From contig NZ_OY781470.1 in assembly GCF_963676935.1 (NCBI RefSeq), positions 1,708,680 to 1,772,679 of the forward strand: DNA of 64,000 nucleotides, in the 5' to 3' direction. Within the stretch, counting starts at the first letter, position 1; each line of letters starts with the position of its first letter. Under the pieces are notes generated by a model. It was given only the letters and a program-made list of their open reading frames with translations, searched no databases and was not told where the DNA came from. This DNA is from Halarcobacter sp. Its GTDB lineage: Bacteria > Campylobacterota > Campylobacteria > Campylobacterales > Arcobacteraceae. This document shows, one piece after another, positions 34,028 to 44,016 of this stretch. Position numbers and translations under genes: made by a program.

Positions 34028-36511
34028 TTAACTTGGTTGTTTAAAGATGGTTAAGGCAGGGGCTTTTTTTGTATATTTTTCAATATTTACTAAAGCTGTA
34101 TTAGAACTATTTCCCATAGCAAGTTCCGATGTTGGAATATCTTTAGTTAAAAGGTTTGCAGAACCATTTTTACAAAGTGTTCCAATTTTACCTTTTTCTA
34201 AAGGATCATACCAAGCACCCTCTTGAACTCTTACAATTCCAGGTTTTAATCCATCAGTTACAACTGCACCTGTTAAGATTTCACCTCTATCATTAAATAC
34301 TCTTACCACATCACCAGATTTGATACCTTTTGCTTTTGCATCTTGAGTATTAATCCAAATTGGCTCTCTGTCTGCAACTGCATATTTTTCTCTTAAACTT
34401 GTATTATTAAGCTGAGAGTGCAGTCTATGACTAGGGTGTGGAGAGATTAATGCAAACTCTGCAGGTTTTTCTTCCATACCTACCCATTCAGCTGGTTCTA
34501 ACCAAGTTGGGTGTGCTTTACAATGTTCATAATTCATTTTTTCTATTGTTTTAGAATAGATCTCTATTCTTCCAGATGGTGTTCCAAGTGGATTTAAAAT
34601 TGGATCTTCTCTAAAGTCAGCATATCTTACAAATTGTGTATTTTCATATGGAACATCAAAAGTTATTGGTTGATTTTTACTCCAAAACTCTCTAAATGTT
34701 GGCATTGGTAATTTCATTTTTTGTGCTTGATTATAAGCTTTTGTATAAAACTCTTCTATCCATTGCATTTCAGTTTTATTTTGAGTATATTTTTCAAATA
34801 CACCAAACTCTTTTGATAAGTCACTAAAGATTTGATAATCATCTCTTGATTCAAATTGTTTCTTAACTGCTTGTTTCATAGGAACAATATTTAAGTTTGA
34901 GTAATCACCTGTTGCAGTAATATCATTTCTTTCATATGAAGTAGTTGTTGGCATTACAATATCTGCCATTCTTGCAGTTGGTGTCCAGAATGCTTCATTA
35001 ACAACAACAGTTCTTGGTACTCTCCAAGCTTTTAATAAGGTATTTGTATCTTGATGATGAACTAATGGATTTCCACCTACCCAATAGATAAAATCAATCT
35101 CTGGATAAGTAACTTTTTTACCATTAAAATCAATTGTTTTCCCTGGATTTAAAAGTGCATCAGCAATTCTTGCAACAGGAAAAGAGTATTTAGCTGCATT
35201 TCTTAGCCATGCTGCACCACCTTCATCTTTTGTAGGAGTTACGTTTGCTGTGATACCACCAATAATTGCACTTTTTGCAGTAGGAACTCCACCATTTGAA
35301 TAATGGTAAGATAATCCAAATCCACCACCAGGAAGTCCGATTTGTCCAATAACAGAAGCAAGAGTTACTAACATCCAGTGAGGTTGTTCCCCATGATGAG
35401 CTCTTTGCATTCCCCATCCAGACATAAACATAGTTCTATTATCATAGAATAGATTAGCCAATGAATTAATAGTTTTTTCATCAACTCCACAAATTTTAGA
35501 TGCCCATTTAGCACTTTTTACAATACCATCTTCTTTTCCGTATAAATACTCTTTGAATTTATCAAAACCTTCAGTATAATCAGCTAAAAAGTCTGCATCA
35601 TATTTTTTTGCTTCTAATAGTGTATGTACCATACCCATCATCATTGCAACGTCTGTATTTGGATTTGGTGCAACCCATTGTGCATCTAGGTATTCACAAG
35701 TTTCTGTTTTATATGGATCAATACAAATGATTTTTTTACCAGATTTTTTTAACTCTTCAAAATATTTAAATCCATTTTCATCAGTTGAAGTCCATGCAAT
35801 TTTTAAAGTTGCAAGTGGATTTGCACCCCAAATTACTATAACTTTTGAACTTTCTAATACCACAGGCCATGAAGTTTGTTGTTCATACACTTCAAGTGTA
35901 CCCAATACATGTGGCATAATTACTTGCGATGCACCAGTTGAATAATCACCAACAGTACCAGTAAATCCACCTGTTGCAGTCATAAATCTATGTAATAAAA
36001 CTCTACAGTTGTGGATACTACCACTACTTTTCCAACCATAACTTCCGGCAAAAACCCCCTGGGCACCTTTCTCTTTTCTTGTTTTTTTAAGCTCTTTTGC
36101 TATTAATTTTATTGCTTTTTCATATGGAACTCTAACCCATTCATCATTACCTCTTAATTCAGGTTTAGGACTATCTGGATTTTCTAAATAAGATTTTCTT
36201 ACCATTGGATATTTTATTCTATCATCTGCATATACTAAATCTTGAGTATAATATTGTAATGAATTTTTAATATCTGAAGTTTTTTGATAAGGTTCAGATT
36301 TTACCACTTTCCCATTTTTTATAGTTAACTTTAACATACCCCAGTGAGCGGCTGTTAATACTTCACCATTTACAACTAGTTTTGAAGAAAATTTTGCAAT
36401 TGTACCTGCAAGTAATTCACCTCTTTTTGTAATTGCATCAATAAATGGAACCGTACTAAATAATGCAGCAACTTTTAAAAACCCTCTTCTTTTTTGATCA
36501 ATATTTTTCAT
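34028..36511 (-). CDS. torA: TMAO/DMSO reductase, periplasmic molybdopterin subunit (TorA-like)
   Basis: Terminal reductase for trimethylamine N-oxide and related oxides in anaerobic respiration. The N-terminus has a Tat signal (K-R-R-G-F-L-K, about residues 7-13). The molybdenum ligand is serine in GDYSTGASQ (about 191), and the active-site pair Tyr/Trp appears in GSYGWKSSG (about 156-164), both typical of TorA/DorA and not of nitrate or formate enzymes. No Fe-S cysteine cluster is present, as expected. I chose the ATG at 36511 (AAAGG seven bases upstream, just after the cytochrome stop); an in-frame GTG at 36520 would add three residues. The neighbouring c-type cytochrome should be its electron donor. 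Confidence 0.9.
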   Translation of the reverse strand: MKNIDQKRRGFLKVAALFSTVPFIDAITKRGELLAGTIAKFSSKLVVNGEVLTAAHWGMLKLTIKNGKVVKSEPYQKTSDIKNSLQYYTQDLVYADDRIKYPMVRKSYLENPDSPKPELRGNDEWVRVPYEKAIKLIAKELKKTRKEKGAQGVFAGSYGWKSSGSIHNCRVLLHRFMTATGGFTGTVGDYSTGASQVIMPHVLGTLEVYEQQTSWPVVLESSKVIVIWGANPLATLKIAWTSTDENGFKYFEELKKSGKKIICIDPYKTETCEYLDAQWVAPNPNTDVAMMMGMVHTLLEAKKYDADFLADYTEGFDKFKEYLYGKEDGIVKSAKWASKICGVDEKTINSLANLFYDNRTMFMSGWGMQRAHHGEQPHWMLVTLASVIGQIGLPGGGFGLSYHYSNGGVPTAKSAIIGGITANVTPTKDEGGAAWLRNAAKYSFPVARIADALLNPGKTIDFNGKKVTYPEIDFIYWVGGNPLVHHQDTNTLLKAWRVPRTVVVNEAFWTPTARMADIVMPTTTSYERNDITATGDYSNLNIVPMKQAVKKQFESRDDYQIFSDLSKEFGVFEKYTQNKTEMQWIEEFYTKAYNQAQKMKLPMPTFREFWSKNQPITFDVPYENTQFVRYADFREDPILNPLGTPSGRIEIYSKTIEKMNYEHCKAHPTWLEPAEWVGMEEKPAEFALISPHPSHRLHSQLNNTSLREKYAVADREPIWINTQDAKAKGIKSGDVVRVFNDRGEILTGAVVTDGLKPGIVRVQEGAWYDPLEKGKIGTLCKNGSANLLTKDIPTSELAMGNSSNTALVNIEKYTKKAPALTIFKQPS

Positions 36512-36512
36512 A

Positions 36513-37100
36513 TTATTCACCTTTCATATCTTTTGCATGTTTTTGCAAATATTGTGTTACTAAATATCTTTCTTTTTTTGGAATAGCAGTTCTATTCACC
36601 ATCGCTTTAAACATACTTGGCCATTGGTTAGCTGTAAACTCACTTACAGGATGAATAGGATGACAGATAGAACAGTTATTTTTAAATAAATCTTCTGCTT
36701 TATCATATAGGGGTTTTAAATCTTTAGTTAGATTTTCATTTTTTGTATATGCAGTTAAAACTACTTTATCCCACTCTACACCATTTTCATCTTTACTTGA
36801 TGAAAGTTTTTTTATATCAAACTTTCCTTTTTTACTAAGTCCAGCAACTAAAATTCTTTTCCCCTTTGTAAAGTAAATGGCATTAGATACTCCAGCTTTC
36901 ATAAACCCTTCAATTTCTATTTTAGATTTATCTGAATTTTTTTCTACCACTTTAACTTCTGATGTGGGTAAAAGTCTACCTTTAACAGCATTGCTATCTG
37001 AAGCTTCATATAGGTTTTTTACACTGCTACTGTACATTGTTTCACTTGCATATAATGAAACTGTCAATAAAGTCATTCCAAGAATTAAACTCGTTTTCAT
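36513..37100 (-). CDS. Monoheme c-type cytochrome, electron donor to TorA
   Basis: The 195-residue protein has a cleavable signal (MKTSLILGMTLLTVSLYA) and one heme site CSICH near residues 142-146, followed by a Met-containing end that could provide the sixth ligand. The central region (about 40-130) is an SH3-like or beta domain, similar to the C-terminal part of TorC and to Campylobacter Cj0265c, which serves the TorA-like Cj0264c. Its stop comes one base before the torA ATG. It is the first gene of this two-gene operon, with about 90 bases to the histidine kinase gene. Confidence 0.85.
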   Translation of the reverse strand: MKTSLILGMTLLTVSLYASETMYSSSVKNLYEASDSNAVKGRLLPTSEVKVVEKNSDKSKIEIEGFMKAGVSNAIYFTKGKRILVAGLSKKGKFDIKKLSSSKDENGVEWDKVVLTAYTKNENLTKDLKPLYDKAEDLFKNNCSICHPIHPVSEFTANQWPSMFKAMVNRTAIPKKERYLVTQYLQKHAKDMKGE

Positions 37101-37191
37101 ATTGCTCCTTTAGTTTTTCTATATTTATAGTATAAAGGAAATATGAGTTTAAATAATTGTAAAAAAGTGGGAAAAAAATGTAATTTTGTAT

Positions 37192-38844
37192 TTATTTTAC
37201 TTTTATTGTAAATAAAGCTCCATTTTTGACATTTTTAGCATAAACAAAGCCTTCCATATTATTTTCAATAATCATTTTAGTCATATACAAACCAATTCCT
37301 GTACCTTGTTTTGCATACTTTGTTGTGAAGTAAGGTTCAAATATTGTATCAATATCTTCGAGTTTAATTCCTCCTGCATTATCCAATATTTTAATTACCG
37401 TGTAAATTTTACCAATTTTTATACTGATTTTTATTTCAGGGTTTTTGATTTTTCTTAATACAAGGGCATCTTTTGCATTTGAGATTATATTTAATACAGC
37501 ATGTGAAAATTCACTTGAATACCCATTTATTATATTGTCTTCTTGAATATCAAATGTCAAATTGATTTTATTATTTGTTAATGAAGCATTTATAATTGCT
37601 AAAGCTTTTTTACAAGCTGTTAATACAGAAAAATCCTCTTTTTTCTTTGTTGGTTTAAAAAAGTTTTGAAAATCACTAATTGTTGTTGACATATGTTCTG
37701 TTATTTCGTTACAGATTCTAATGTTTTCTAAAAGGTGTTCTTTTTCTAACTTATCATATCTTGTGATTGTCTCTAACTCCATTAAAACAGCATTGATTTC
37801 ACTTATAGGTTGTCTCCATTGGTGAGCAATATTACCAATCATCTCTCCCATTGCAGCTAGTTTTGATTGTTGCATCATAAGTTTTTCTTGATTTGTTCTT
37901 TGGTTTATCTCTTCTTGTATTTTATTTTCCAAACTATCAATCATTTGGTTCATTACATTTTTTAATACATTTAATTCTTTTGATTTTCCTTCCTCTTTAA
38001 GTCTTTTACCAAATACACCCTCTTTTAAATTATCTAAGGTTAATGTTGCTTCTTGAATTAATTTATAATCATCATTTAGATTCTCTTTTATTAGTTTTAC
38101 TCTTCTATTTATTGCCTCTGACATTAATCCTAATTCATCTTTACTATCTATATCAATATGTAACTCATTATTGTAAGCCATAGGATTATTTAAATAATTA
38201 AAAAATTTTCTTAATCCTCCTTGTATTGCTTCAATACCTTTTATAATTTTAAGAATTACTGTCATATCAAGAACTAATCCTATTGCTCCTATAAATAATA
38301 TTCCAATAATTATAAAAAGGTTATTCTTATCAACATTATTTTTTAATTGAATCAATTTTGATTCAGAACTTTTTAGTTTCTGTTTTTGTAAAAGCTTTAA
38401 TTGATTGATTAATCTATAAAAACTATCTCTTTCTACAGTAGAAGTATTCATAAAAGCACCTTCATCAAAACCATTTAAAGAATATTCTCTTGTAGTAAGG
38501 GCTATTTTCTTATATTCGTTCCAATAAGTTTTATCCATTTTAAGATTTTTATCAAAATTTTCATCTAATTTTTTTATTATAGGTGAAATCTTTTTATCTA
38601 TTTCTTTTTTGAAACCATCATTAGGTGAAATAACTAAAGATAAAATTATTTCACGTAACATATATAAATCTTCTATATATAAAGTTTGAATTTTCTGTGT
38701 ATCTTGAAAATTTACAACTACACTATTAGAGTTTTTAAAACTTTCATTATTTATTTTTAAAGACAACCATCCTATAAAAAGTAAAGATACTAGTGCTATA
38801 AAACCCAATATTAAAAACTTTTGTCTAATTTTCAAGTTAATCAT
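37192..38844 (-). CDS. Sensor histidine kinase, likely TMAO-responsive
   Basis: The 550-residue membrane kinase has helix 1 at about 10-30, a periplasmic helical domain (about 31-170), helix 2 at about 173-198, a HAMP-like segment, a coiled coil, then a HisKA region with His341 in GNIAHQWRQPISE. The HATPase domain follows (HAVLNIISNAKDAL, then LDNAGGI, then KQGTGIGLYMTKMII). It overlaps the upstream periplasmic binding-protein gene by eight bases and lies just before the cytochrome and torA genes on the same strand. The arrangement parallels TorS in the E. coli TorT-TorS-TorR system. Confidence 0.87.
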   Translation of the reverse strand: MINLKIRQKFLILGFIALVSLLFIGWLSLKINNESFKNSNSVVVNFQDTQKIQTLYIEDLYMLREIILSLVISPNDGFKKEIDKKISPIIKKLDENFDKNLKMDKTYWNEYKKIALTTREYSLNGFDEGAFMNTSTVERDSFYRLINQLKLLQKQKLKSSESKLIQLKNNVDKNNLFIIIGILFIGAIGLVLDMTVILKIIKGIEAIQGGLRKFFNYLNNPMAYNNELHIDIDSKDELGLMSEAINRRVKLIKENLNDDYKLIQEATLTLDNLKEGVFGKRLKEEGKSKELNVLKNVMNQMIDSLENKIQEEINQRTNQEKLMMQQSKLAAMGEMIGNIAHQWRQPISEINAVLMELETITRYDKLEKEHLLENIRICNEITEHMSTTISDFQNFFKPTKKKEDFSVLTACKKALAIINASLTNNKINLTFDIQEDNIINGYSSEFSHAVLNIISNAKDALVLRKIKNPEIKISIKIGKIYTVIKILDNAGGIKLEDIDTIFEPYFTTKYAKQGTGIGLYMTKMIIENNMEGFVYAKNVKNGALFTIKVK

Positions 38845-40468
38845 TTTTTAACCTTATAGGATATAGATATTTTAATCTTTCTTTTGGAAGTTTTTCTTTT
38901 CTAATTGACCAATGATAAGGTGTAATTTTTGCATTCCACAAGGGGAAAAGTGCCATTTTAGATGGTTTGTAAATCACCTCTTTATTTAGTGCAATTACTG
39001 TATTTACAGAAGGAAGAACTAAAGTATATGCCTTATCGTAAGAGTATAATAAAAGTTTATCAACCTCTTTTTGAAATGCTTTAGATGAAACATCTAACTT
39101 AAAAAGTTTATGAAACTCCTTGTCTAAATATTTGTCTTTTAAAATAGAGCTCCAACCTGAATCAGGGTACAAGGTAAAAAATCCCGTCCAAGGATGTCCA
39201 TTCCAATCCTCATCTCCCCAAATAAGCAGATCCCAATCATATTTTTTATGTTTATTTTCAAAGAGCCTATTTAGTACTACTTTTTCATCATTTGTGACAT
39301 AATATTTTAATCTAACACCATATTTTGATAATTGATACTCAATCCCTTTCCACATAAACATAAACCTATCTTGTGTAACAACATTTAAAACTAAACCATT
39401 TAATATAGTTTTTAACTCTTTTTGGGAAAATCTTGACTTTCTATTTATATACTTTTTGGATATTTCTTTCGAATAATAAGCATTACTAGATAATAAAAAA
39501 GCAGCTTTTTTTGCCTCATTTTTAAAAATGAATTTTATTAATCGCTCTTGATCAATTGCATCATTTAATGCCCTTCTAACTTTTACATCCTTTAGCTTTG
39601 AGTCTTTTTTTAATAAATTAAAATGTACTAAAAGATTTCCATTTGATGGCAAGATTAATAGTTTTGCATATTTTGAGTTAACTATTTCTGTTTTTTTATT
39701 AAAAGGGATATAAGCGATATCTAACTCACCCTCTTTTTTTGATATTTTATTAATAACCTCTTCATTAGTTAATTGAGTATATATTGTTATTTTTTCTATA
39801 TAGGGTTTATCTTTTTCAAAATAGTAAGGGTTTGCTCTTAGAACTATTTTTTCACTTTGTTCTAATCCTGTTGCGTATCCTTCTTCTAAGATATAAGGTC
39901 CTGCCCCATACAAACCTGCCCCTTTAGTATTTTGTGCAGTATAACTTGGTCTCCAATTATATTTTTTATAATAGGCTTTTGTATAAAAATTTATTACACA
40001 CAAGTCATTTAATAACATACCATAAGGTTCATTTAGATGGATTCTTATTTTATAATCATCTATTTTCTCAACATAATTTAAAGCATTGTGTATATTACTG
40101 TATAAAAAAGGCCCTTCTATAAAGTGTTTAAAATTCTCAACTACAGAATCTGCATCAAATTTTGAACCATCTTGATATTTTACATTATTTCTCAACCAAA
40201 AATCATATGTCAAATCATCAATTTTTTTGTGTTTATAAGCTAAATAATATTCCCATCCTTTATTAGAATCACTCAAGCGTACTAAAGTTCCATTTATCAA
40301 ACTTAGTATATTAAAATAAGGAAGTGTTGGCATATATACTTTTAGATGGGAATTTTTAACTCTATGGTTTATAGCAATACTTTTTGAATCATCATGTTTA
40401 TAACTTATTGGTTCAAGGGCAAATAAAAAATTACTTGTTAAATAGAATAAAATAAAGATTCTAAACAA
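38837..40468 (-). CDS. Family-5 (DppA/OppA-type) periplasmic binding protein, probable accessory sensor
   Basis: The 543-residue exported protein (signal MFRIFILFYLTSNFLFA) has the SBP_bac_5 fold: LIKDDLTYDFWLRNNVKYQDG-like strands near 75-100 (here DDLTYDFWLRNNVKYQDGSKF in part), GAGPYILEEGY near 190-200, and KDVKVRRALNDAIDQERLIK in part near 287-306. Normally such proteins feed peptide or nickel ABC importers. No ABC genes are here; instead it overlaps both the response regulator and the histidine kinase by eight bases. It therefore probably acts as the ligand-sensing partner of the kinase, the job TorT does with an unrelated fold. Confidence 0.85.
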   Translation of the reverse strand: MFRIFILFYLTSNFLFALEPISYKHDDSKSIAINHRVKNSHLKVYMPTLPYFNILSLINGTLVRLSDSNKGWEYYLAYKHKKIDDLTYDFWLRNNVKYQDGSKFDADSVVENFKHFIEGPFLYSNIHNALNYVEKIDDYKIRIHLNEPYGMLLNDLCVINFYTKAYYKKYNWRPSYTAQNTKGAGLYGAGPYILEEGYATGLEQSEKIVLRANPYYFEKDKPYIEKITIYTQLTNEEVINKISKKEGELDIAYIPFNKKTEIVNSKYAKLLILPSNGNLLVHFNLLKKDSKLKDVKVRRALNDAIDQERLIKFIFKNEAKKAAFLLSSNAYYSKEISKKYINRKSRFSQKELKTILNGLVLNVVTQDRFMFMWKGIEYQLSKYGVRLKYYVTNDEKVVLNRLFENKHKKYDWDLLIWGDEDWNGHPWTGFFTLYPDSGWSSILKDKYLDKEFHKLFKLDVSSKAFQKEVDKLLLYSYDKAYTLVLPSVNTVIALNKEVIYKPSKMALFPLWNAKITPYHWSIRKEKLPKERLKYLYPIRLKND

Positions 40469-41138
40469 ATTTGTACCCTACTCCTGAAAGATTTGAAATA
40501 AAATCCTTTGGCAATTTTTTTCTCAAATTTTTCACTAATGATCTTAAGGCATTATCAGTCATTACACTATTTTGCCATACTTCATCTTGTAATTGTTCGT
40601 AATAAACTATATTGTTTGTATTTTTAAATAATAACTCTAAAAAAAGTATTTCCTTTTTTGTTAAGGAGATTAACTCTTCATTATGTAACAATATTTTTTG
40701 ATTCCAGTCATATTTATAACCATACGGAAGCTCTTTTAAATAAAATTTTGATTCAGAAAATAATTTTTGGCATCCCTCTAAGGCATTAATAAGTTTTTCT
40801 AAATTTATTGGTTTAACAATATATTTTTCTATATGCATATCAATTAGTTCTAACAAATATTTTTCACTAGTATGTGCAGTTACAACAATAATACATATAT
40901 CATTATTTTTTTGTCTAAGTTCTTTTATAAACTCTATACCATCCATATCTGGCATTTCCAAATCAGTAATAATTAAATCTGGAGTGAAATTTTTTAATTT
41001 TTCTAATGCTTCTACACCATTTCCGGCTTCTTCAACTTCAGCTACAATATACTCTAAAGAAGAGACTGTTTTTTTCCTAATTAACTCTTCATCTTCAACA
41101 AATAAAACTTTTATTTGATTTAATATTTTATTATGCAT
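40461..41138 (-). CDS. OmpR-type response regulator
   Basis: The 225-residue protein has a complete receiver (acidic pocket E15/D16, phosphoacceptor Asp59 in IITDLEMPDMDG, Lys in YIVKPI) and a C-terminal winged helix (SLTKKEILFLELL, then LRSLVKNLRKKLP). First gene of the regulator/binding-protein/kinase operon, with eight-base overlap into the binding-protein gene. Its likely target is the cytochrome-torA promoter at 37101-37191. Confidence 0.9.
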   Translation of the reverse strand: MHNKILNQIKVLFVEDEELIRKKTVSSLEYIVAEVEEAGNGVEALEKLKNFTPDLIITDLEMPDMDGIEFIKELRQKNNDICIIVVTAHTSEKYLLELIDMHIEKYIVKPINLEKLINALEGCQKLFSESKFYLKELPYGYKYDWNQKILLHNEELISLTKKEILFLELLFKNTNNIVYYEQLQDEVWQNSVMTDNALRSLVKNLRKKLPKDFISNLSGVGYKFV

Positions 41139-41214
41139 ATCTATATTTCCTTAAAAATAATCAAAAAGAGATCTTTTTATAAAACATCTATTTTATATTT
41201 AAAATTATTAACAA

Positions 41215-41697
41215 TTAGTAAAACCTATACATTTGTACATCAATAACTTCATATTCAAAAGATTGGTTATTTATAGAAAATTCAAACTCCTCATTTAATT
41301 CTTTCCCTAAAAGTGCAATTCCTAAAGGAGATTTATTTGATATTTTATTCTCATTTGGGTTGGTTTCAAAGGTTCCTACAATAATATAAACTTTTTTTTC
41401 ATCTGTATTTAAATCTAATAATGTAACTTGTGAACCAAAATTTACTTTTATGTGAGGGATTTTTGTAGTATCAATTACCGTTGAATTATTTACTATTTTT
41501 TCTAAAAAACGAAGTCTTTTATCGATATTTCGTATCATCTCTTTTGCAGAAATATATTCAGCATTTTCACTTCTATCACCATGCTGAGCAGCTACCTCTT
41601 TCTCTTTTACCCAATGTGGCTTTTCAACTTCAAGAAGGTTTTTAAACTCTTTTACTATATTTTTATATCCAAACTCTGTAATTAACTCTTTTTGCAT
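41215..41697 (-). CDS. greB: Transcription elongation factor GreB
   Basis: Rescues backtracked RNA polymerase by promoting transcript cleavage. The 160 residues have the N-terminal coiled coil with the GreB-type tip GDRSENAEYISAKEMIRNID in part (near 40-59) and IDKRLRFLEK, then the C-terminal FKBP-like domain with NKSPLGIALLGK near 124-135. The RLRFL stretch favours GreB over GreA. Confidence 0.88.
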   Translation of the reverse strand: MQKELITEFGYKNIVKEFKNLLEVEKPHWVKEKEVAAQHGDRSENAEYISAKEMIRNIDKRLRFLEKIVNNSTVIDTTKIPHIKVNFGSQVTLLDLNTDEKKVYIIVGTFETNPNENKISNKSPLGIALLGKELNEEFEFSINNQSFEYEVIDVQMYRFY

Positions 41698-41743
41698 AAA
41701 CTATTATAGTTTAAAAAGTTTGAATATGTAGTGAAAGCAGTTA

Positions 41744-42310
41744 TTAAACTGCTCCCATAAGTTGTTTTGAACTTTCTCCTACAAAAGTTAACATCTCTTC
41801 ATATGTTTTTGACTCTTCTTCTACATCACTATCTGATAATTCATCAAATAATGTTTCTATTTTCTCTTCTTGTTTTTTAAGTGCTTTCATATCACTTTTT
41901 TCTAAATCAGCTAACTCTAAAAGTTCATTCCATACTGAACTCTCATCAAGTGGAATCGCAGTAAATTTAACACCTTCATATTCAAAAGTACCTGCTTTTT
42001 CTAAATCAGTAACATATAATAAATATAATCCTCCAGATACAAAGAAACCTTTATATTTTTCCATCATTGGTGCTAAGTCATGAAAACTTTCTAATTCAGC
42101 AGCAAAGAATTTGATTGTTTCACCTTCACTAATCATAATAACTTGCTTAGCTTGAATTTTTGGAGGTAATTTTCTATCTGGTGAGATTTGTTTACCCGCT
42201 TCAATAATTAAAGCCCCTCTATATCCATAAGTGCCATCACTTAAATCACCTTGAAAAGATGGTTGCCATGCTAATTCATTCTCTTTAATAAACTCAATAG
42301 GAGTTGCCAT
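41744..42310 (-). CDS. Conserved hypothetical protein
   Basis: The 188-residue acidic protein has no signal peptide or membrane segment. Its first 130 residues alternate strands and helices (GYRGALIIEAGKQI, then AKQVIMISEGETIKFFAAEL in part, then FEYEGVKFTAIPLD); the rest is a charged coil rich in Glu, Asp and Lys (about 130-175). I recognise no family. It starts 50 bases downstream of the glutamate-synthase-like gene on the same strand, so they may be co-transcribed. Confidence 0.6.
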   Translation of the reverse strand: MATPIEFIKENELAWQPSFQGDLSDGTYGYRGALIIEAGKQISPDRKLPPKIQAKQVIMISEGETIKFFAAELESFHDLAPMMEKYKGFFVSGGLYLLYVTDLEKAGTFEYEGVKFTAIPLDESSVWNELLELADLEKSDMKALKKQEEKIETLFDELSDSDVEEESKTYEEMLTFVGESSKQLMGAV

Positions 42311-42359
42311 TTTATTTCCTTGTAAATAATATTACTTTTGAGAATGCAAGAACTGTTCC

Positions 42360-43919
42360 TTAATTCATAAACCTTTCATACTCTTTAGGATATGGCTCTG
42401 TTAGTAAATCTCCATTTTTCATAGGTGCAAAAATTTCATCATATCTTTTATATTTTGTTTCATCTAATCTTCTAAATATATGTGTTCTATTTAGTTTAGA
42501 TGGTTTATCTAAACCAGCAGATGCTAATATCTCAATAAAACTCTCTACTGTTAATTCATGGAAGTTTGCAACCCTTTGTTTTTTATCTTCTACAACAAGT
42601 CCTCTAGTTAATCTTTTGTCCTGAGTAGCAACACCTGTTGGACAAGTATTTTTGTTGCATTGTAAAGCTTGTATACAACCTAAAGATAACATCATTCCCC
42701 TAGCACTTGCACATAGATCTGCTCCAATAGCTAAAGCTTTTGTTATATCCATACCATTTAATACTTTTCCAGAAGCAACAACTTTAATATCATCTTTTAA
42801 ACCAAATCCAACTAAACAATCAATTACAAAAACTAAAGCTTCTCTTAAAGGCATACCAACAGAATTTGTATATTCTAAAGGAGCTGCTCCTGTACCACCT
42901 TCTCCCCCATCTACAGTGATAAAATCTGGTTTTATTTCTAATTTTACCATTGCCTTACAAATATCAATAAACTCCTCTTTTCTTCCTACACTTAGTTTGA
43001 AACCAACAGGTTTTCCTTCACTTAAGTCCCTTAATTTTTTGATAAATTTAATTAAGCCCTCTGGTGTAGAAAAACTTGTATGTGTAGGAGGAGAATCAAC
43101 TCTAGTATGAGGTTTCACATCTCTGTCTTCTGCTATTTCAGGAGTGTTTTTATTGGCAGGAAGTATTCCTCCATGGCCAGGTTTAGCTCCTTGTGAAAGT
43201 TTTAATTCAATCATTTTTACATTTTCATTTTTTGCTTTTTCACTAAATTTCTCTTCATGGAAATTTCCATTTTCATCTCTACACCCGAAATAACCAGTTC
43301 CTATTTGCCATATTAAATCACAATTTGTTGCAAGATGGTATCTACTTAATCCACCTTCACCTGTATTTAATGCAAAATTTCCAATTCTAGCCCCATGTCC
43401 TAAAGCTAATATTGCATTGGCACTTAAAGCACCAAAACTCATTGCAGAGATATTTAAGATTGAAGAAGCGTAAGGTTTTTTACAATCTTGTGAACCTATT
43501 ATTACCCTTGGATTTTGTTCTAAAGATGAACCTTTTATTGCTTTTAAAGAGTGCCCAATCCATTCATATCCTGGTTCATATACATCAAGTTTTGTACCAA
43601 AAGGAATAGTACTTTGTACACGCTTTGACCTTCTATAAACTACACCTCTTTGTTGTCTATTTATAGGAACCCCGTCAATGTCTGATTCAATAAAATATTG
43701 TCTTATAGGAGGTCTTAACTCCTCTAAAATCCAACGCATACGACCAAGGACTAGGAAGTTTCTCCATAAAGAGTGTTTAGTTTGTTTTAAATCGTAAAAT
43801 CCTAATAAAACTAAGAATAAAAAGATTAAAGCTAACCATAAAAAATATGAATTTAGTATTGATAAAACAGAAACAATAATTGCTCCTATGATTATAAAGT
43901 CTTTAAAGAATTTAGGCAT
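42360..43919 (-). CDS. FMN-binding glutamate-synthase-family protein, membrane-anchored
   Basis: The 519-residue protein has two N-terminal helices (about 8-45) and then the FMN/Fe-S synthase domain of GltB: NISAMSFGALSANAILALG in part near 155-173, KPGHGGILPANKNTPEIA in part, ITVDGGEGGTGAAPLE near 328-343, and the 3Fe-4S cysteines in CIQALQCNKNTCPTGVATQ. The glutaminase domain is missing, as in stand-alone homologues whose physiological reaction is not established. It should not be taken as the main nitrogen-assimilating glutamate synthase. Confidence 0.85.
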   Translation of the reverse strand: MPKFFKDFIIIGAIIVSVLSILNSYFLWLALIFLFLVLLGFYDLKQTKHSLWRNFLVLGRMRWILEELRPPIRQYFIESDIDGVPINRQQRGVVYRRSKRVQSTIPFGTKLDVYEPGYEWIGHSLKAIKGSSLEQNPRVIIGSQDCKKPYASSILNISAMSFGALSANAILALGHGARIGNFALNTGEGGLSRYHLATNCDLIWQIGTGYFGCRDENGNFHEEKFSEKAKNENVKMIELKLSQGAKPGHGGILPANKNTPEIAEDRDVKPHTRVDSPPTHTSFSTPEGLIKFIKKLRDLSEGKPVGFKLSVGRKEEFIDICKAMVKLEIKPDFITVDGGEGGTGAAPLEYTNSVGMPLREALVFVIDCLVGFGLKDDIKVVASGKVLNGMDITKALAIGADLCASARGMMLSLGCIQALQCNKNTCPTGVATQDKRLTRGLVVEDKKQRVANFHELTVESFIEILASAGLDKPSKLNRTHIFRRLDETKYKRYDEIFAPMKNGDLLTEPYPKEYERFMN

Positions 43920-44016
43920 AAATCATCTCACTTTTTTATTTTATTATATAATTTATACCTTTTTTGGAAGTTAAATCCTTTTGTATTTGTGTATTAATCT
44001 AACAAAATTGTAAAAG

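Noticed and set aside
42360-43919. Main glutamate synthase large subunit
   Set aside because: The glutaminase domain is absent and the protein is membrane-anchored.
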